Source: Bacteroidetes bacterium UBA6183 (GTDB lineage Bacteria > Bacteroidota > Bacteroidia > UKL13-3). Taken from it: 64,000 nt of DNA. The notes under the pieces were generated by a model. The model searched no databases. It saw nothing but the letters and a program-made list of their open reading frames with translations, and had not been told where the DNA came from. The position numbers were made by a program, and so were the translations under genes. Below are positions 8,014 through 15,710 of the stretch, one piece after another. Within the stretch, counting starts at the first letter, position 1, and every line of letters starts with the position of its first letter. Location of the stretch: the NCBI GenBank assembly GCA_002422865.1, contig DITN01000087.1, forward strand, positions 1-64,000. Reading direction: 5' to 3'.

Positions 8014-8847
8014 ATGATAAAACCCGGACCAATTGGTGTTTTTGATAGTGGTTATGGCGGACTAACCGTATTAAAAGAATTTATACAAACCTTACCTCAA
8101 TACGATTATTTGTATTTGGGCGATAATGCACGTGCGCCTTATGGCACACGTAGTTTCGAAACCGTTTACGAGTATACCTTACAATGCGTAAAACATTTGT
8201 TTGAACAAGGTTGTAGTTTGGTGATTTTGGCTTGTAACACAGCATCGGCAAAAGCATTACGTACCATACAGCAAAAAGATTTGCCCAACCTTGAGGCACA
8301 TTTACGTGTACTGGGTGTTATAAGGCCAACTACAGAAGTGGTAGGTAAATATACCCAAACAAAAAAAGTAGGTGTGTTTGCTACCAAAGGAACAGTAGTT
8401 TCTCAGTCGTATGTGGTTGAAATAAATAAGTTTTATCCTGATGTAGAAGTGTTTCAAGAGGCCTGCCCCATGTGGGTTCCGTTGGCAGAAAACAACGAAC
8501 ACTTAAATGACGGTGCAGATTATTTTGTACAAAAACACATTAATAACTTATTGCAACAACAACCTGATATTGATACATTTTTACTGGGCTGTACGCATTA
8601 TCCTTTATTGGTTGATAAAATAAGAAAGTACACACCAAAGCACATTACCATACTTACCCAAGGTAAAATAGTGGCCGATAGTTTGTTTGATTATTTAAAC
8701 CGACACCCCGAACTAGAGCAACATTGTAGCAAAGGCGGTACCCAAAGCTATTTAACCACAGACGATACCACCAATTTTAATGAACATGCGGGAACGTTTT
8801 TGGGTAAAAATATTTTCAGCAAACATGTGAGTTTGATATCGAATTAA
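8014..8847 (+). CDS. murI: Glutamate racemase
   Basis: A 277-residue Asp/Glu racemase that makes D-glutamate for peptidoglycan. The family landmarks are IGVFDSGYGGLTVL at the N-terminus, the first catalytic cysteine in LACNTASA near residue 70, and the second in LLGCTHYPLL near 190. I start at the ATG at 8014, which places the strand directly at the N-terminus; an upstream TTG at 7975 would add 13 residues that do not look conserved. The gene stands alone, with a family II palindromic repeat on each side. Confidence 0.95.
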   Translation: MIKPGPIGVFDSGYGGLTVLKEFIQTLPQYDYLYLGDNARAPYGTRSFETVYEYTLQCVKHLFEQGCSLVILACNTASAKALRTIQQKDLPNLEAHLRVLGVIRPTTEVVGKYTQTKKVGVFATKGTVVSQSYVVEINKFYPDVEVFQEACPMWVPLAENNEHLNDGADYFVQKHINNLLQQQPDIDTFLLGCTHYPLLVDKIRKYTPKHITILTQGKIVADSLFDYLNRHPELEQHCSKGGTQSYLTTDDTTNFNEHAGTFLGKNIFSKHVSLISN

Positions 8848-8938
8848 TCAATAGAAAGAATGCAAACCGCAAGCACAATAGTTTGCAACAAACCTGAACA
8901 TTTATAAAATGTGCCAAGCTTTGATATTGCACTAATGC

Positions 8939-9087
8939 TTGAATGACTCTATTGGCCTACGAGAATTTTACTTAACAATCAATGAGGGCGTTTGTGAGGT
9001 GGCCATAGTAAGCAATCCCGAAACGCAGTGGCTAGGATTGCGCAGAAAAAACGTACTCAGTAGATTGTTGTAAAATTCTCGTAAGCC
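8939..9087. repeat. Modular palindromic repeat (family II), copy 2
   Basis: The core at 8954-9087 is 134 bases, the same length and orientation as copy 1. Its arms are GGCCTACGAGAATTTTAC and GTAAAATTCTCGTAAGCC, with inner stem GCAATCC (9012-9018) / GGATTGC (9035-9041). It is preceded by TTGAATGACTCT. Most differences from copy 1 fall in the loop regions. Confidence 0.87.
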
Positions 9088-9310
9088 CGAAGCTTCGAGG
9101 GGTTAGCAAGCCCCAATTCAAAGAATTTTCAATTTTCTTTTCGTACTTTTTTTAGAAAAAAGTACTGCAAAAAATCAAACGATTTCATGGCGCTTCATCA
9201 CCAACACGCGCAAGTCCAACCGCCCCTTGGCCCTTGGTGATTCCACCCGCAGAAGGCGGCCCCGCCAAATCGTTTAAAGCCCACCGCACGCTGAGTCAAT
9301 CAATCAGGTT
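9088..9310. repeat. G+C-rich intergenic insert with palindromes
   Basis: Directly after copy 2 comes the palindrome CGAAGCTTCG. It is followed by GTACTTTTTT-ta-GAAAAAAGTAC (near 9147-9170), then a stretch clearly richer in G+C than its surroundings (about 9185-9295) framed by AAACGATTT and AAATCGTTT. No reading frame with recognisable protein content is present. Confidence 0.5.
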
Positions 9311-9354
9311 TTATTGATTTGATATTAAATAAATGCATGGTTACTGAATAATCT

Positions 9355-9513
9355 TTGAAGGATTTTATACGGCAAATGAGATTTTTGCGTAACAAGTAAG
9401 TGCAGTTGTATTTGCGTTGGGTTTGGCAAGCAATCCCGAAATGAAGCATAGCGAAATGGCTTGGATTGCGTGGGATACAACAAGCGAAACTTGTAGCGAA
9501 AAGATCATTTGCC
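9355..9513. repeat. Modular palindromic repeat (family II), copy 3
   Basis: A diverged member whose core spans 9371-9513, with arms GGCAAATGA and TCATTTGCC. It holds the shared inner segment AAGCAATCCCGAAATGAAGC...GGCTTGGATTGCG. It is preceded by TTGAAGGATTTTATACGGC. A similar sequence lies at 35121-35306. Confidence 0.8.
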
Positions 9514-9525
9514 TTGAATTTTTTG

Positions 9526-9830
9526 GATACTTTTTGTTTCAAGACAACTGCGTAGCAATCAACGAGGCCAAAAAACAATAACAACTACGAGTTAAAAAGT
9601 ATCGCGGGTTTGGGGTGCAACCCCAAGTATAAATGGAGAAATTTATGTCAAGAAAACTGCGCAGCAATCAACGAGGCAAAAAACAATAAAGAACAACTAG
9701 TTAAAAGTGAAGGCGGTTCCGAAGCTTCGGTAGGGTGCCAACCCAAAAGGAGAAAGATTTGAGTTTTAAAAGAATTTTAAAATGGAACAATACTCTTTGT
9801 TTTCAAACCTTAACTCGCTTAACAGACAAC
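9526..9830. repeat. Hairpin modules B, C and D downstream of family II copy 3, with an internal duplication
   Basis: Module B is GATACTTTTT (9526-9535) / AAAAAGTATC (9594-9603). Module C is TTTGGGGTGCAACCCCAA (9609-9626). A segment of about 60 bases beginning CAAGA(C/A)AACTGCG at 9540 is repeated at 9649. A second module C (GGGTGCCAACCC near 9733) is interrupted by the palindrome CCGAAGCTTCGG. A D-like module follows with ATTTTAAAATGGAAC and CTCTTTGTTTT, matching 7744-7780. Confidence 0.7.
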
Positions 9831-9854
9831 ACTGCAAAGGAAAGTAAGCTAAAG

Positions 9855-9889
9855 TTTGTTGGTGTGAAGCCTATTAAGTAGTACATTTG
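9855..9889 (+). promoter_or_regulatory. Bacteroidota-type promoter of the DUF4834 gene
   Basis: A TTTGTTG -33 element (9855-9861) and a perfect TAnnTTTG -7 element, TACATTTG (9882-9889). Spacing is 20 bases from the TTG or 23 from the TTTG. The start codon lies 20 bases further on. Confidence 0.6.
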
Positions 9890-9909
9890 CACCCACATAA
9901 ATTAAGCAT

Positions 9910-10155
9910 ATGATTAAGTTTTTAATATATCTGTTTTTGTTTTATGTACTGTTTAGGTTGCTGTTTGGTAAATACATGGGCGGTACGGTAAAAACAAAAG
10001 TATTTAGGTTTGATACACATCATCACCATCATTACAACGCACCTAATCAGCAAAAACCGGAGGGCAATGTTACCATCAACCCTAAGATTAATAAAACACA
10101 AAAACCAACCGATAAAAATATTGGCGAATACGTAGATTACGAAGAAGTGAAGTAA
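9910..10155 (+). CDS. DUF4834 family membrane-anchored protein
   Basis: An 81-residue protein matching the small Bacteroidota family DUF4834, of unknown function. It has one N-terminal membrane segment (about residues 3-20), the conserved FGKYMGGTVKTKVFRF stretch just after it, a run of five histidines at 37-41, a proline/lysine-rich linker and the conserved acidic end GEYVDYEEVK. It lies 28 bases before the FkbM methyltransferase and is probably cotranscribed with it. The His run could bind metal but is not proof of that. Confidence 0.8.
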   Translation: MIKFLIYLFLFYVLFRLLFGKYMGGTVKTKVFRFDTHHHHHYNAPNQQKPEGNVTINPKINKTQKPTDKNIGEYVDYEEVK

Positions 10156-10183
10156 ACTTTGTAATTTACCCTCCCAAACTAAC

Positions 10184-10936
10184 ATGGAAAAACAACTGCG
10201 CGCACTTTTATTAGACATGCTTGGCCACCAAAAGTATTTGGCTTTGGTAAGTGATGTATACATACGTTTAATACGTGGTGGATTTTTAAAGAAAAAATAC
10301 CCGGAGTTGTTTTTTTTAAAAGAGTTGGTTAAACCCGGTTTTGTTTGTGTTGATATTGGTGCAAACGTTGGTTACTACTCGGTATTTTTATCAAAGTATG
10401 CAGGCCACAATGGGCATGTACACGCAGTAGAACCCGTTGATTTATTTGCCAAGTTATTTATTAAAAACACCACACAGTTTGGCTTAGGTAACATTACCTT
10501 ACACCAAACCGCATTGGGTGGCGAAAACAAAACCATACAAATGGGAACACCTGTGGTTGATGGTGTTTTTAGACACGGATTAACCAAAGTGATTGATGGC
10601 GATACGCAACAAAACAACATGCAAACTTATGATGTAAACATGCGTGTGCCCGATGAGCTGTTTGCCAACCTAACCCGCTTTGATTTTTTAAAATGTGATG
10701 TAGAAGGCTACGAGATTTACGTAATGCCTCATTTTATAAAAACCATTGCTAAGTTTAAACCCACCATACAAATGGAAATTAGTAGTGCGGAGAACCGTAA
10801 ACTTATTTTTGATTTGTTTTTGCCTTTGGGTTACCAAATTAATGCTTTGGTTGATTTTGCTTTAACACCCATTAACCCAACCGAAGCACTGAACTATGAG
10901 GGTGGCGATTTTTATTTTGTAGCTCCGGTTAACTAG
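10184..10936 (+). CDS. FkbM family SAM-dependent methyltransferase
   Basis: A 250-residue methyltransferase. The SAM-binding motif is VCVDIGANVGYYSVFLSKY (near residues 50-68), the acidic second motif is HAVEPVD, and the FkbM-type FLKCDVEGYEIYVMP follows near 175. FkbM proteins O-methylate sugars or polyketides, often on surface glycans; the substrate here is unknown because no glycosyltransferase genes are adjacent. Its stop directly abuts the end of the convergent lipoprotein gene, with no terminator between them. Confidence 0.85.
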   Translation: MEKQLRALLLDMLGHQKYLALVSDVYIRLIRGGFLKKKYPELFFLKELVKPGFVCVDIGANVGYYSVFLSKYAGHNGHVHAVEPVDLFAKLFIKNTTQFGLGNITLHQTALGGENKTIQMGTPVVDGVFRHGLTKVIDGDTQQNNMQTYDVNMRVPDELFANLTRFDFLKCDVEGYEIYVMPHFIKTIAKFKPTIQMEISSAENRKLIFDLFLPLGYQINALVDFALTPINPTEALNYEGGDFYFVAPVN

Positions 10937-11617
10937 CTAATCACTTTTGCTCATTTGATAAAGGCAATTATCAAAATTAACGAAGTACAAGTTATACTCG
11001 TTAAGTGCGTATTTATTTAAGTGAGTTATTGTTTCTCTGATGATGTTATTCGCTTGCTTTTGAACAAACAATGAATAGTATAAAAACACACTATACTTTT
11101 TACCGTTATTTTGTAATCTTAGTCGATTGCCCTTAAAATCAACCATGGTATTTGTCAGTTCCGCCATGGTAAACAAAGAGTCTGTCCATTTTCCTGAAGT
11201 ATATTCCTGGGGTGGAAACGATTCTAACTCCTTGTTTTTATTCCAAGTAAATTGCGTTAATCCTCTACTTTCTGCAATACAATTAAAGTAGGCATAAACC
11301 GGCTTTTGTGTTTCGTTATCAAAACAAATTGTTTGTAGTGGCTGAATATGGTTTTGAATCCACCAACGAGGTTTGTTGTATATTAAAGTGTCTTTTTTCT
11401 TTGTGTTGATGAGTTGCACAAAACTTACCGAGTCTATTTGATAAGCATTTTCAATGCTCACTTCTTGTGTATTAAGATAAGATATCAACTGCGCTTCATT
11501 AGTCGGCTTAAAAGGCTTAACACCAATGGCACGCAAATAAATTTTACCACACGAGTTAAACAAAACAATTATCAGGCAAGTAATAAATAAAAGTATGTTG
11601 TTCTGATGATGTTTCAT
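10937..11617 (-). CDS. Hypothetical lipoprotein
   Basis: A 226-residue protein that I do not recognise. The N-terminus has a hydrophobic stretch ending in a lipobox-like LFNSC (Cys near residue 23), so it is probably a lipoprotein. The mature part has no obvious repeats or catalytic motifs and is mostly polar. It is last in a minus-strand run after the PAP2-like membrane protein (25-base gap), and its stop is immediately next to that of the convergent FkbM gene. Confidence 0.7.
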   Translation of the reverse strand: MKHHQNNILLFITCLIIVLFNSCGKIYLRAIGVKPFKPTNEAQLISYLNTQEVSIENAYQIDSVSFVQLINTKKKDTLIYNKPRWWIQNHIQPLQTICFDNETQKPVYAYFNCIAESRGLTQFTWNKNKELESFPPQEYTSGKWTDSLFTMAELTNTMVDFKGNRLRLQNNGKKYSVFLYYSLFVQKQANNIIRETITHLNKYALNEYNLYFVNFDNCLYQMSKSD

Positions 11618-11642
11618 ATTAACGCTATTGATTTAACAATTG

Positions 11643-12245
11643 CTAAAGCATCAACCACATCAATAAAAAACCTAATCCAAAACCGGAGTATAGTTGTTGG
11701 TGCGTATGTGCTTCTAATACTAAACGAGAGGTTGCTGTTAATCCGCTAATCAATAACAAGGGTATTAACAACATTCTTACATCAAACATCATGATGGGTG
11801 ATAAGGCCAATATCAACCCAACCAATGCCCCTAATGAAGTTGCGTGTGCGCTAATTTTTGTACGAAAATTAATGATTAAAACAGCTACCAAAATGCATGC
11901 ACTGCCCAACATATAACCTTGCATCACGTGCGGTGTACCAATTTTAATAAACATGTAATAGCCAAAAAGATAAGCGGTGGCGGTTACTATATACGGAATG
12001 TGCCTGTCATCGGCATTGTTTAGCATAATGCTGTTGCTAAAACCCAAAGCCTTGCGTGCTACTACCACAAACAACGGAATTAAACCCGTGCTGATAAACA
12101 CATACATAATGTAAAACCACTTGGCTTGTGGCGTTAGTCCGGCTTGCAAATGCGGGTTTAGTTCTATTACCGCAACAAAACCCAAAAGGTTTACAAACAC
12201 CGGATGAAAAATAACAGAAAGTAAAATGGCCCAGGTTCTGTTCAT
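11643..12245 (-). CDS. PAP2-like integral membrane protein
   Basis: A 200-residue protein made almost entirely of hydrophobic segments (about six). The motifs KISAHATSLGA and SRLVLEAHTHQQLYSG resemble the second and third signatures of type 2 phosphatidic acid phosphatases (xSGH and SRx5HxxxD). However, the final Asp is replaced by Gln and the first motif KxxxxxxRP is not seen. It may therefore be a divergent or inactive relative. It lies 19 bases downstream of moxR on the same strand. Confidence 0.65.
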   Translation of the reverse strand: MNRTWAILLSVIFHPVFVNLLGFVAVIELNPHLQAGLTPQAKWFYIMYVFISTGLIPLFVVVARKALGFSNSIMLNNADDRHIPYIVTATAYLFGYYMFIKIGTPHVMQGYMLGSACILVAVLIINFRTKISAHATSLGALVGLILALSPIMMFDVRMLLIPLLLISGLTATSRLVLEAHTHQQLYSGFGLGFLLMWLML

Positions 12246-12264
12246 CGTTTTGTGTAACGCTTAA

Positions 12265-13236
12265 TTACATTAAGCCTGTAATAATTTGCTCAATGCTTAC
12301 ACCCTCGGCTTCGGCCTTATAGTTTTTAACAATACGGTGGCGCAACACATTAAATGCAACGGCTTTCACATCATCAATATCAGGGCTGTAGTTACCGCGT
12401 AATAATGCATGGCATTTAGCACCTAACACCAAAAACTGTCCGGCACGCGGACCAGCACCAAAGTTTACATATTCGTTAACTTTTGCACCTGCTAAAGTGG
12501 TATTTGGTCGGGTTTGTGCAACTAATTTTACGGCATACTCCAGTACATTATCTGCCACCGGTACTTTGCGTACCAATTGTTGGAAAGCCAAAATATCGTT
12601 GCCGTGTAATATCTTATTTAATTTAGCTTGATAGTTTCCGGTGGTGTTTTTTATTACTTCCAACTCTTCTTGTAAAGTTGGATATCCCAACACCACATTA
12701 AACATGAAACGATCTAATTGTGCTTCAGGTAAAGGATAAGTTCCTTCTTGCTCTATTGGATTTTGAGTTGCCAATACAAAAAACGGTTGCTCTAAATGGT
12801 GCAGTTTTCCGTTAACAGTTACGTTACGTTCTTGCATCGCTTCCAACAAAGCAGCTTGTGTTTTTGGTGGTGTACGGTTAATCTCATCGGCCAACACAAT
12901 ATTGGAAAACAACGGACCACGCACAAAACTAAACTCACGTTTGTCGTTTAATATCTCGCTACCGGTAATGTCACTTGGCATTAAATCGGGCGTAAACTGT
13001 ATGCGACTAAAGTTTAAATCTAACACTTCAGAAATGGTGCGTACTAACAATGTTTTTGCCAAACCCGGAACACCCACCAATAAGGTATGTCCGTTTGCAA
13101 AAATCGACATCAACACGGCATCTACTACATCATGCTGACCTATGATTACTTTACCTATTTCGTTTTTTAACTCTTTATATTTTTGATGAAGCGCATTGGC
13201 CGCTTCCACATCGTTTGTGAAGTTAGATATACTCAT
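12265..13236 (-). CDS. MoxR family AAA+ ATPase
   Basis: A 323-residue AAA+ ATPase with Walker A VGVPGLAKTLLV (near 54-65), Walker B LADEINR (near 118), sensor 1 ATQNP and the MoxR-type LDRFMF. MoxR proteins act as chaperones, usually with a DUF58 protein and von Willebrand A proteins that bring substrates. None of these partners is adjacent here: the neighbours are a SurA-like foldase 15 bases upstream and a PAP2-like membrane protein downstream. Envelope quality control is a reasonable inference. Confidence 0.92.
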   Translation of the reverse strand: MSISNFTNDVEAANALHQKYKELKNEIGKVIIGQHDVVDAVLMSIFANGHTLLVGVPGLAKTLLVRTISEVLDLNFSRIQFTPDLMPSDITGSEILNDKREFSFVRGPLFSNIVLADEINRTPPKTQAALLEAMQERNVTVNGKLHHLEQPFFVLATQNPIEQEGTYPLPEAQLDRFMFNVVLGYPTLQEELEVIKNTTGNYQAKLNKILHGNDILAFQQLVRKVPVADNVLEYAVKLVAQTRPNTTLAGAKVNEYVNFGAGPRAGQFLVLGAKCHALLRGNYSPDIDDVKAVAFNVLRHRIVKNYKAEAEGVSIEQIITGLM

Positions 13237-13251
13237 GTAAGGAATAGTTAT

Positions 13252-14610
13252 TTATTTATTAGTAAACTCCTGAAGATTACCGCAGGTTTTATACTGCTCA
13301 CTAATTTGTATATAAAATGCTTTTTTATGTTTCTCTATCCAATTTTGCATGGCCAGCATTTGTTTACGTTGTAGGGCCAATGCTTGCATTTTTTGGTAGT
13401 CATCGTGCAAGTTTGCACGGTGTGGTGCAGCCTCCGATTTTAAATAAAATATACGCCAAGCTTGTTGTCTATCAGGAGTTGGTAAAGTAATTAACTCGGG
13501 CTCGGTTATTTTACCGGGTTCTAAATTTTCTATTTGAAAGAAGATGTCTTTAGGCAATTCATCTAAAGGAATTTTGTTAGTACCAACCGTTCCATCAGTA
13601 ATAAAACCACCATTAGCTTTTGTATTTTCATCATCGCTAAATTTTTGTGCAGCCTTTTCAAACGTTAACGAATCAATTTTTATTTGCCACAAAATACTAT
13701 CAAGTATGTCTTTTGTTCGGTTTACATCACTTCTAAATACTTGCGGTTTAATCAAGATATGGCGCACGTTAATATTGTCACCTCTTCTATCAACCAATTG
13801 CAAAATGTGGTATCCATATTTTGTTTCAATAATTTTTGAAACACTATCCGGTTTCAACTTAAATGCAGCAGCTTCAAACTCCGGCACCATATCGCCACGG
13901 GTAAAATAACCTAACTCACCGCGCTTTTGTGCCGAACCCTTATCATCGCTATAAATTAAAGCAAGTGTACCAAAGTTATCTCCTTTTAAAATACGTTCAC
14001 GCAACTCACTAATTTTTTCGTATGCCAGTTCTTTTGCCTCCTTACTCACCTTAGGAATCATGATGAGCTGTGCCAATTCAACCTCAGCACTGTAGTAAGG
14101 TAGGCTATCCAGTTGATCTAACTCGTTAAAAAACTTCTTTACATCGGTTGGTGAAACTTTTACATCACGCAAAATTTTACCTTGCATTTCCTGCACCAAT
14201 AATCCATCTTTTATTTTTTCTCTATTGTTGGCTTTAATTTCAGTAATGCTTTTACCGTAGTAACTTTCCATTTCTTTTTGTCCGCCCGGAAATTGCGAAG
14301 AAAAAAATCGAATACGTTTTTCTAACTCGGCATCTATCCTTTCATCACCCAATGGAATACTATCCCATTGTGATTGTGTAAGCAACATACGCTCTACAAT
14401 TTTTTGGCGCATGATGGCACATCTTGCACTATCGTTTAGTGAACCTATATCTTTTTGCAGTTGTTGAAATTCCACTTCAATCTCCGATTGCATGATGATA
14501 TTATCACCCACAACGGCAGCAATTTCGTCAATAACCTGACCTTGTGTTTGAGCTTGAATAGCCACACTCCACAACAAAATATAACTTAAAAAGAAGAAAG
14601 TATGTTTCAT
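13252..14610 (-). CDS. SurA-like periplasmic peptidylprolyl isomerase
   Basis: A 452-residue exported foldase. The signal peptide is MKHTFFFLSYILLWSVAIQAQ. A SurA N-terminal chaperone helix bundle follows (VIDEIAAVVGDNIIMQSEIE). Two parvulin-type rotamase domains come next: the first around 175-275 (AELGYFTRGDMVPEFEAAAF-like), the second starting at NVRHILIK near 283. It probably helps fold outer-membrane barrel proteins in the periplasm. It is the first gene of a run with moxR. The promoter region of about 180 bases separates it from the tsf terminator. Confidence 0.9.
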   Translation of the reverse strand: MKHTFFFLSYILLWSVAIQAQTQGQVIDEIAAVVGDNIIMQSEIEVEFQQLQKDIGSLNDSARCAIMRQKIVERMLLTQSQWDSIPLGDERIDAELEKRIRFFSSQFPGGQKEMESYYGKSITEIKANNREKIKDGLLVQEMQGKILRDVKVSPTDVKKFFNELDQLDSLPYYSAEVELAQLIMIPKVSKEAKELAYEKISELRERILKGDNFGTLALIYSDDKGSAQKRGELGYFTRGDMVPEFEAAAFKLKPDSVSKIIETKYGYHILQLVDRRGDNINVRHILIKPQVFRSDVNRTKDILDSILWQIKIDSLTFEKAAQKFSDDENTKANGGFITDGTVGTNKIPLDELPKDIFFQIENLEPGKITEPELITLPTPDRQQAWRIFYLKSEAAPHRANLHDDYQKMQALALQRKQMLAMQNWIEKHKKAFYIQISEQYKTCGNLQEFTNK

Positions 14611-14735
14611 TAAAATACTATAAACGAAAGTTAAGGCACACTAGTGTACATTTACTAATGTGGAGGTAAATATAAGAGGACGCGCGCAATTAGCGAAATT
14701 ATTTGTTATCATTGGCAAATTACCGGGTTTAGCGC

Positions 14736-14766
14736 ATAAAAAAAGTCGCTTTTTCAAGCGACTTTT
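14736..14766 (-). terminator. Terminator downstream of tsf
   Basis: Read on the minus strand, AAAAGTCGCT-tgaaa-AGCGACTTTTTTT forms a 10-base-pair stem with a T-run, 27 bases after the tsf stop. Confidence 0.88.
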
Positions 14767-14792
14767 AATCATGATTTTTATATCACAATGAA

Positions 14793-15623
14793 TTAAAGCG
14801 ATACACGCTTAAATAAAGTAACAGTTAAACCTTTTTCTGCTTTATCAAGCATTTGGGCAACGGTTAAGCTACCGTCTTTAACAAACTCTTGGTTTAAAAG
14901 GGTATTTTCTTTGTAGAATTTAGCCAATTTACCTTGAGCAATTTTTTCGATCATGTTTTCAGGTTTACCTTCAGCACGAACTTGGTCTTTAGCAATTTCT
15001 AACTCACGCTCAATAACGGTAGAATCAACACCATCTTTATCAACAGCAGCAGGATTTAAAGCAGCAACTTGCATTGCAGCATCTCTACCGGCCATTAAGT
15101 TAGCTTCGCTAGGAGCATTGTTCATAGCAACTAAAACACCTAAACGGTTTGCACCGTGTATGTATGCTACAACATTGCTGGCTTCAACTATTTCGTATTT
15201 AACTACGTCAATTTTTTCACCAATTTTACCTACTTGCTCCATTAAACGCTCGCTTAATGGTTGTCCGCCTAAGTCTAATGCTTTTAAAGCATCAGCAGTA
15301 GCAGGTTTGTGAGCCAATGCTAAATCAGCAATGCTGTTGGCAAATTTCACGAAATCTTCATTTTTAGCAACGAAATCAGTTTCGCAGCTTAATTGAATGA
15401 TGATACCTAATTTATTGTCGGCAGAAGTTTTGGCAATAATTGCACCTTCTTTTGCATCTCTATCGGCACGAGCAGCACTAACTTTAGCACCTTTTTTACG
15501 AAGGAAATCTACAGCAGCGTCAAAATCGCCATTGGTTTCGGTAAGGGCCTTTTTACAGTCCATCATACCAGCGCCTGTCATTTGGCGCAATTTGTTTACA
15601 TCAGCAGCACTAATAGTACTCAT
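14793..15623 (-). CDS. tsf: Translation elongation factor Ts
   Basis: A 276-residue EF-Ts, the guanine-nucleotide exchange factor that recharges EF-Tu. The N-terminal UBA-like domain shows VNKLRQMTGAGMMDCKKAL, and the core has the TDFVAKNEDF motif that inserts into EF-Tu. The length is normal. It follows rpsB after an 87-base gap that contains a terminator-like hairpin (15675-15700), and has its own terminator downstream. Confidence 0.97.
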   Translation of the reverse strand: MSTISAADVNKLRQMTGAGMMDCKKALTETNGDFDAAVDFLRKKGAKVSAARADRDAKEGAIIAKTSADNKLGIIIQLSCETDFVAKNEDFVKFANSIADLALAHKPATADALKALDLGGQPLSERLMEQVGKIGEKIDVVKYEIVEASNVVAYIHGANRLGVLVAMNNAPSEANLMAGRDAAMQVAALNPAAVDKDGVDSTVIERELEIAKDQVRAEGKPENMIEKIAQGKLAKFYKENTLLNQEFVKDGSLTVAQMLDKAEKGLTVTLFKRVSL

Positions 15624-15674
15624 TGTATTATTATTATTATTTGATGATTAAATTATTTTACTCTAAACGCTATA

Positions 15675-15700
15675 CAAAAATCGGCCTTGCGGGCCGATTT
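15675..15700 (-). terminator. Intercistronic hairpin between rpsB and tsf
   Basis: Read on the minus strand, AAATCGGCC-cgcaa-GGCCGATTTTTG gives a G+C-rich stem of about 9 pairs and a T-run within the 87-base gap. It could act as a partial terminator lowering tsf relative to rpsB. Confidence 0.75.
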
Positions 15701-15710
15701 AAGATAAGTT

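Noticed and set aside
9300..9584. A minus-strand frame of 94 codons with a counterpart at 35189-35440
   Set aside because: The similarity arises because both lie in family II repeats. The frames do not share start points or full length, and the composition is not protein-like.
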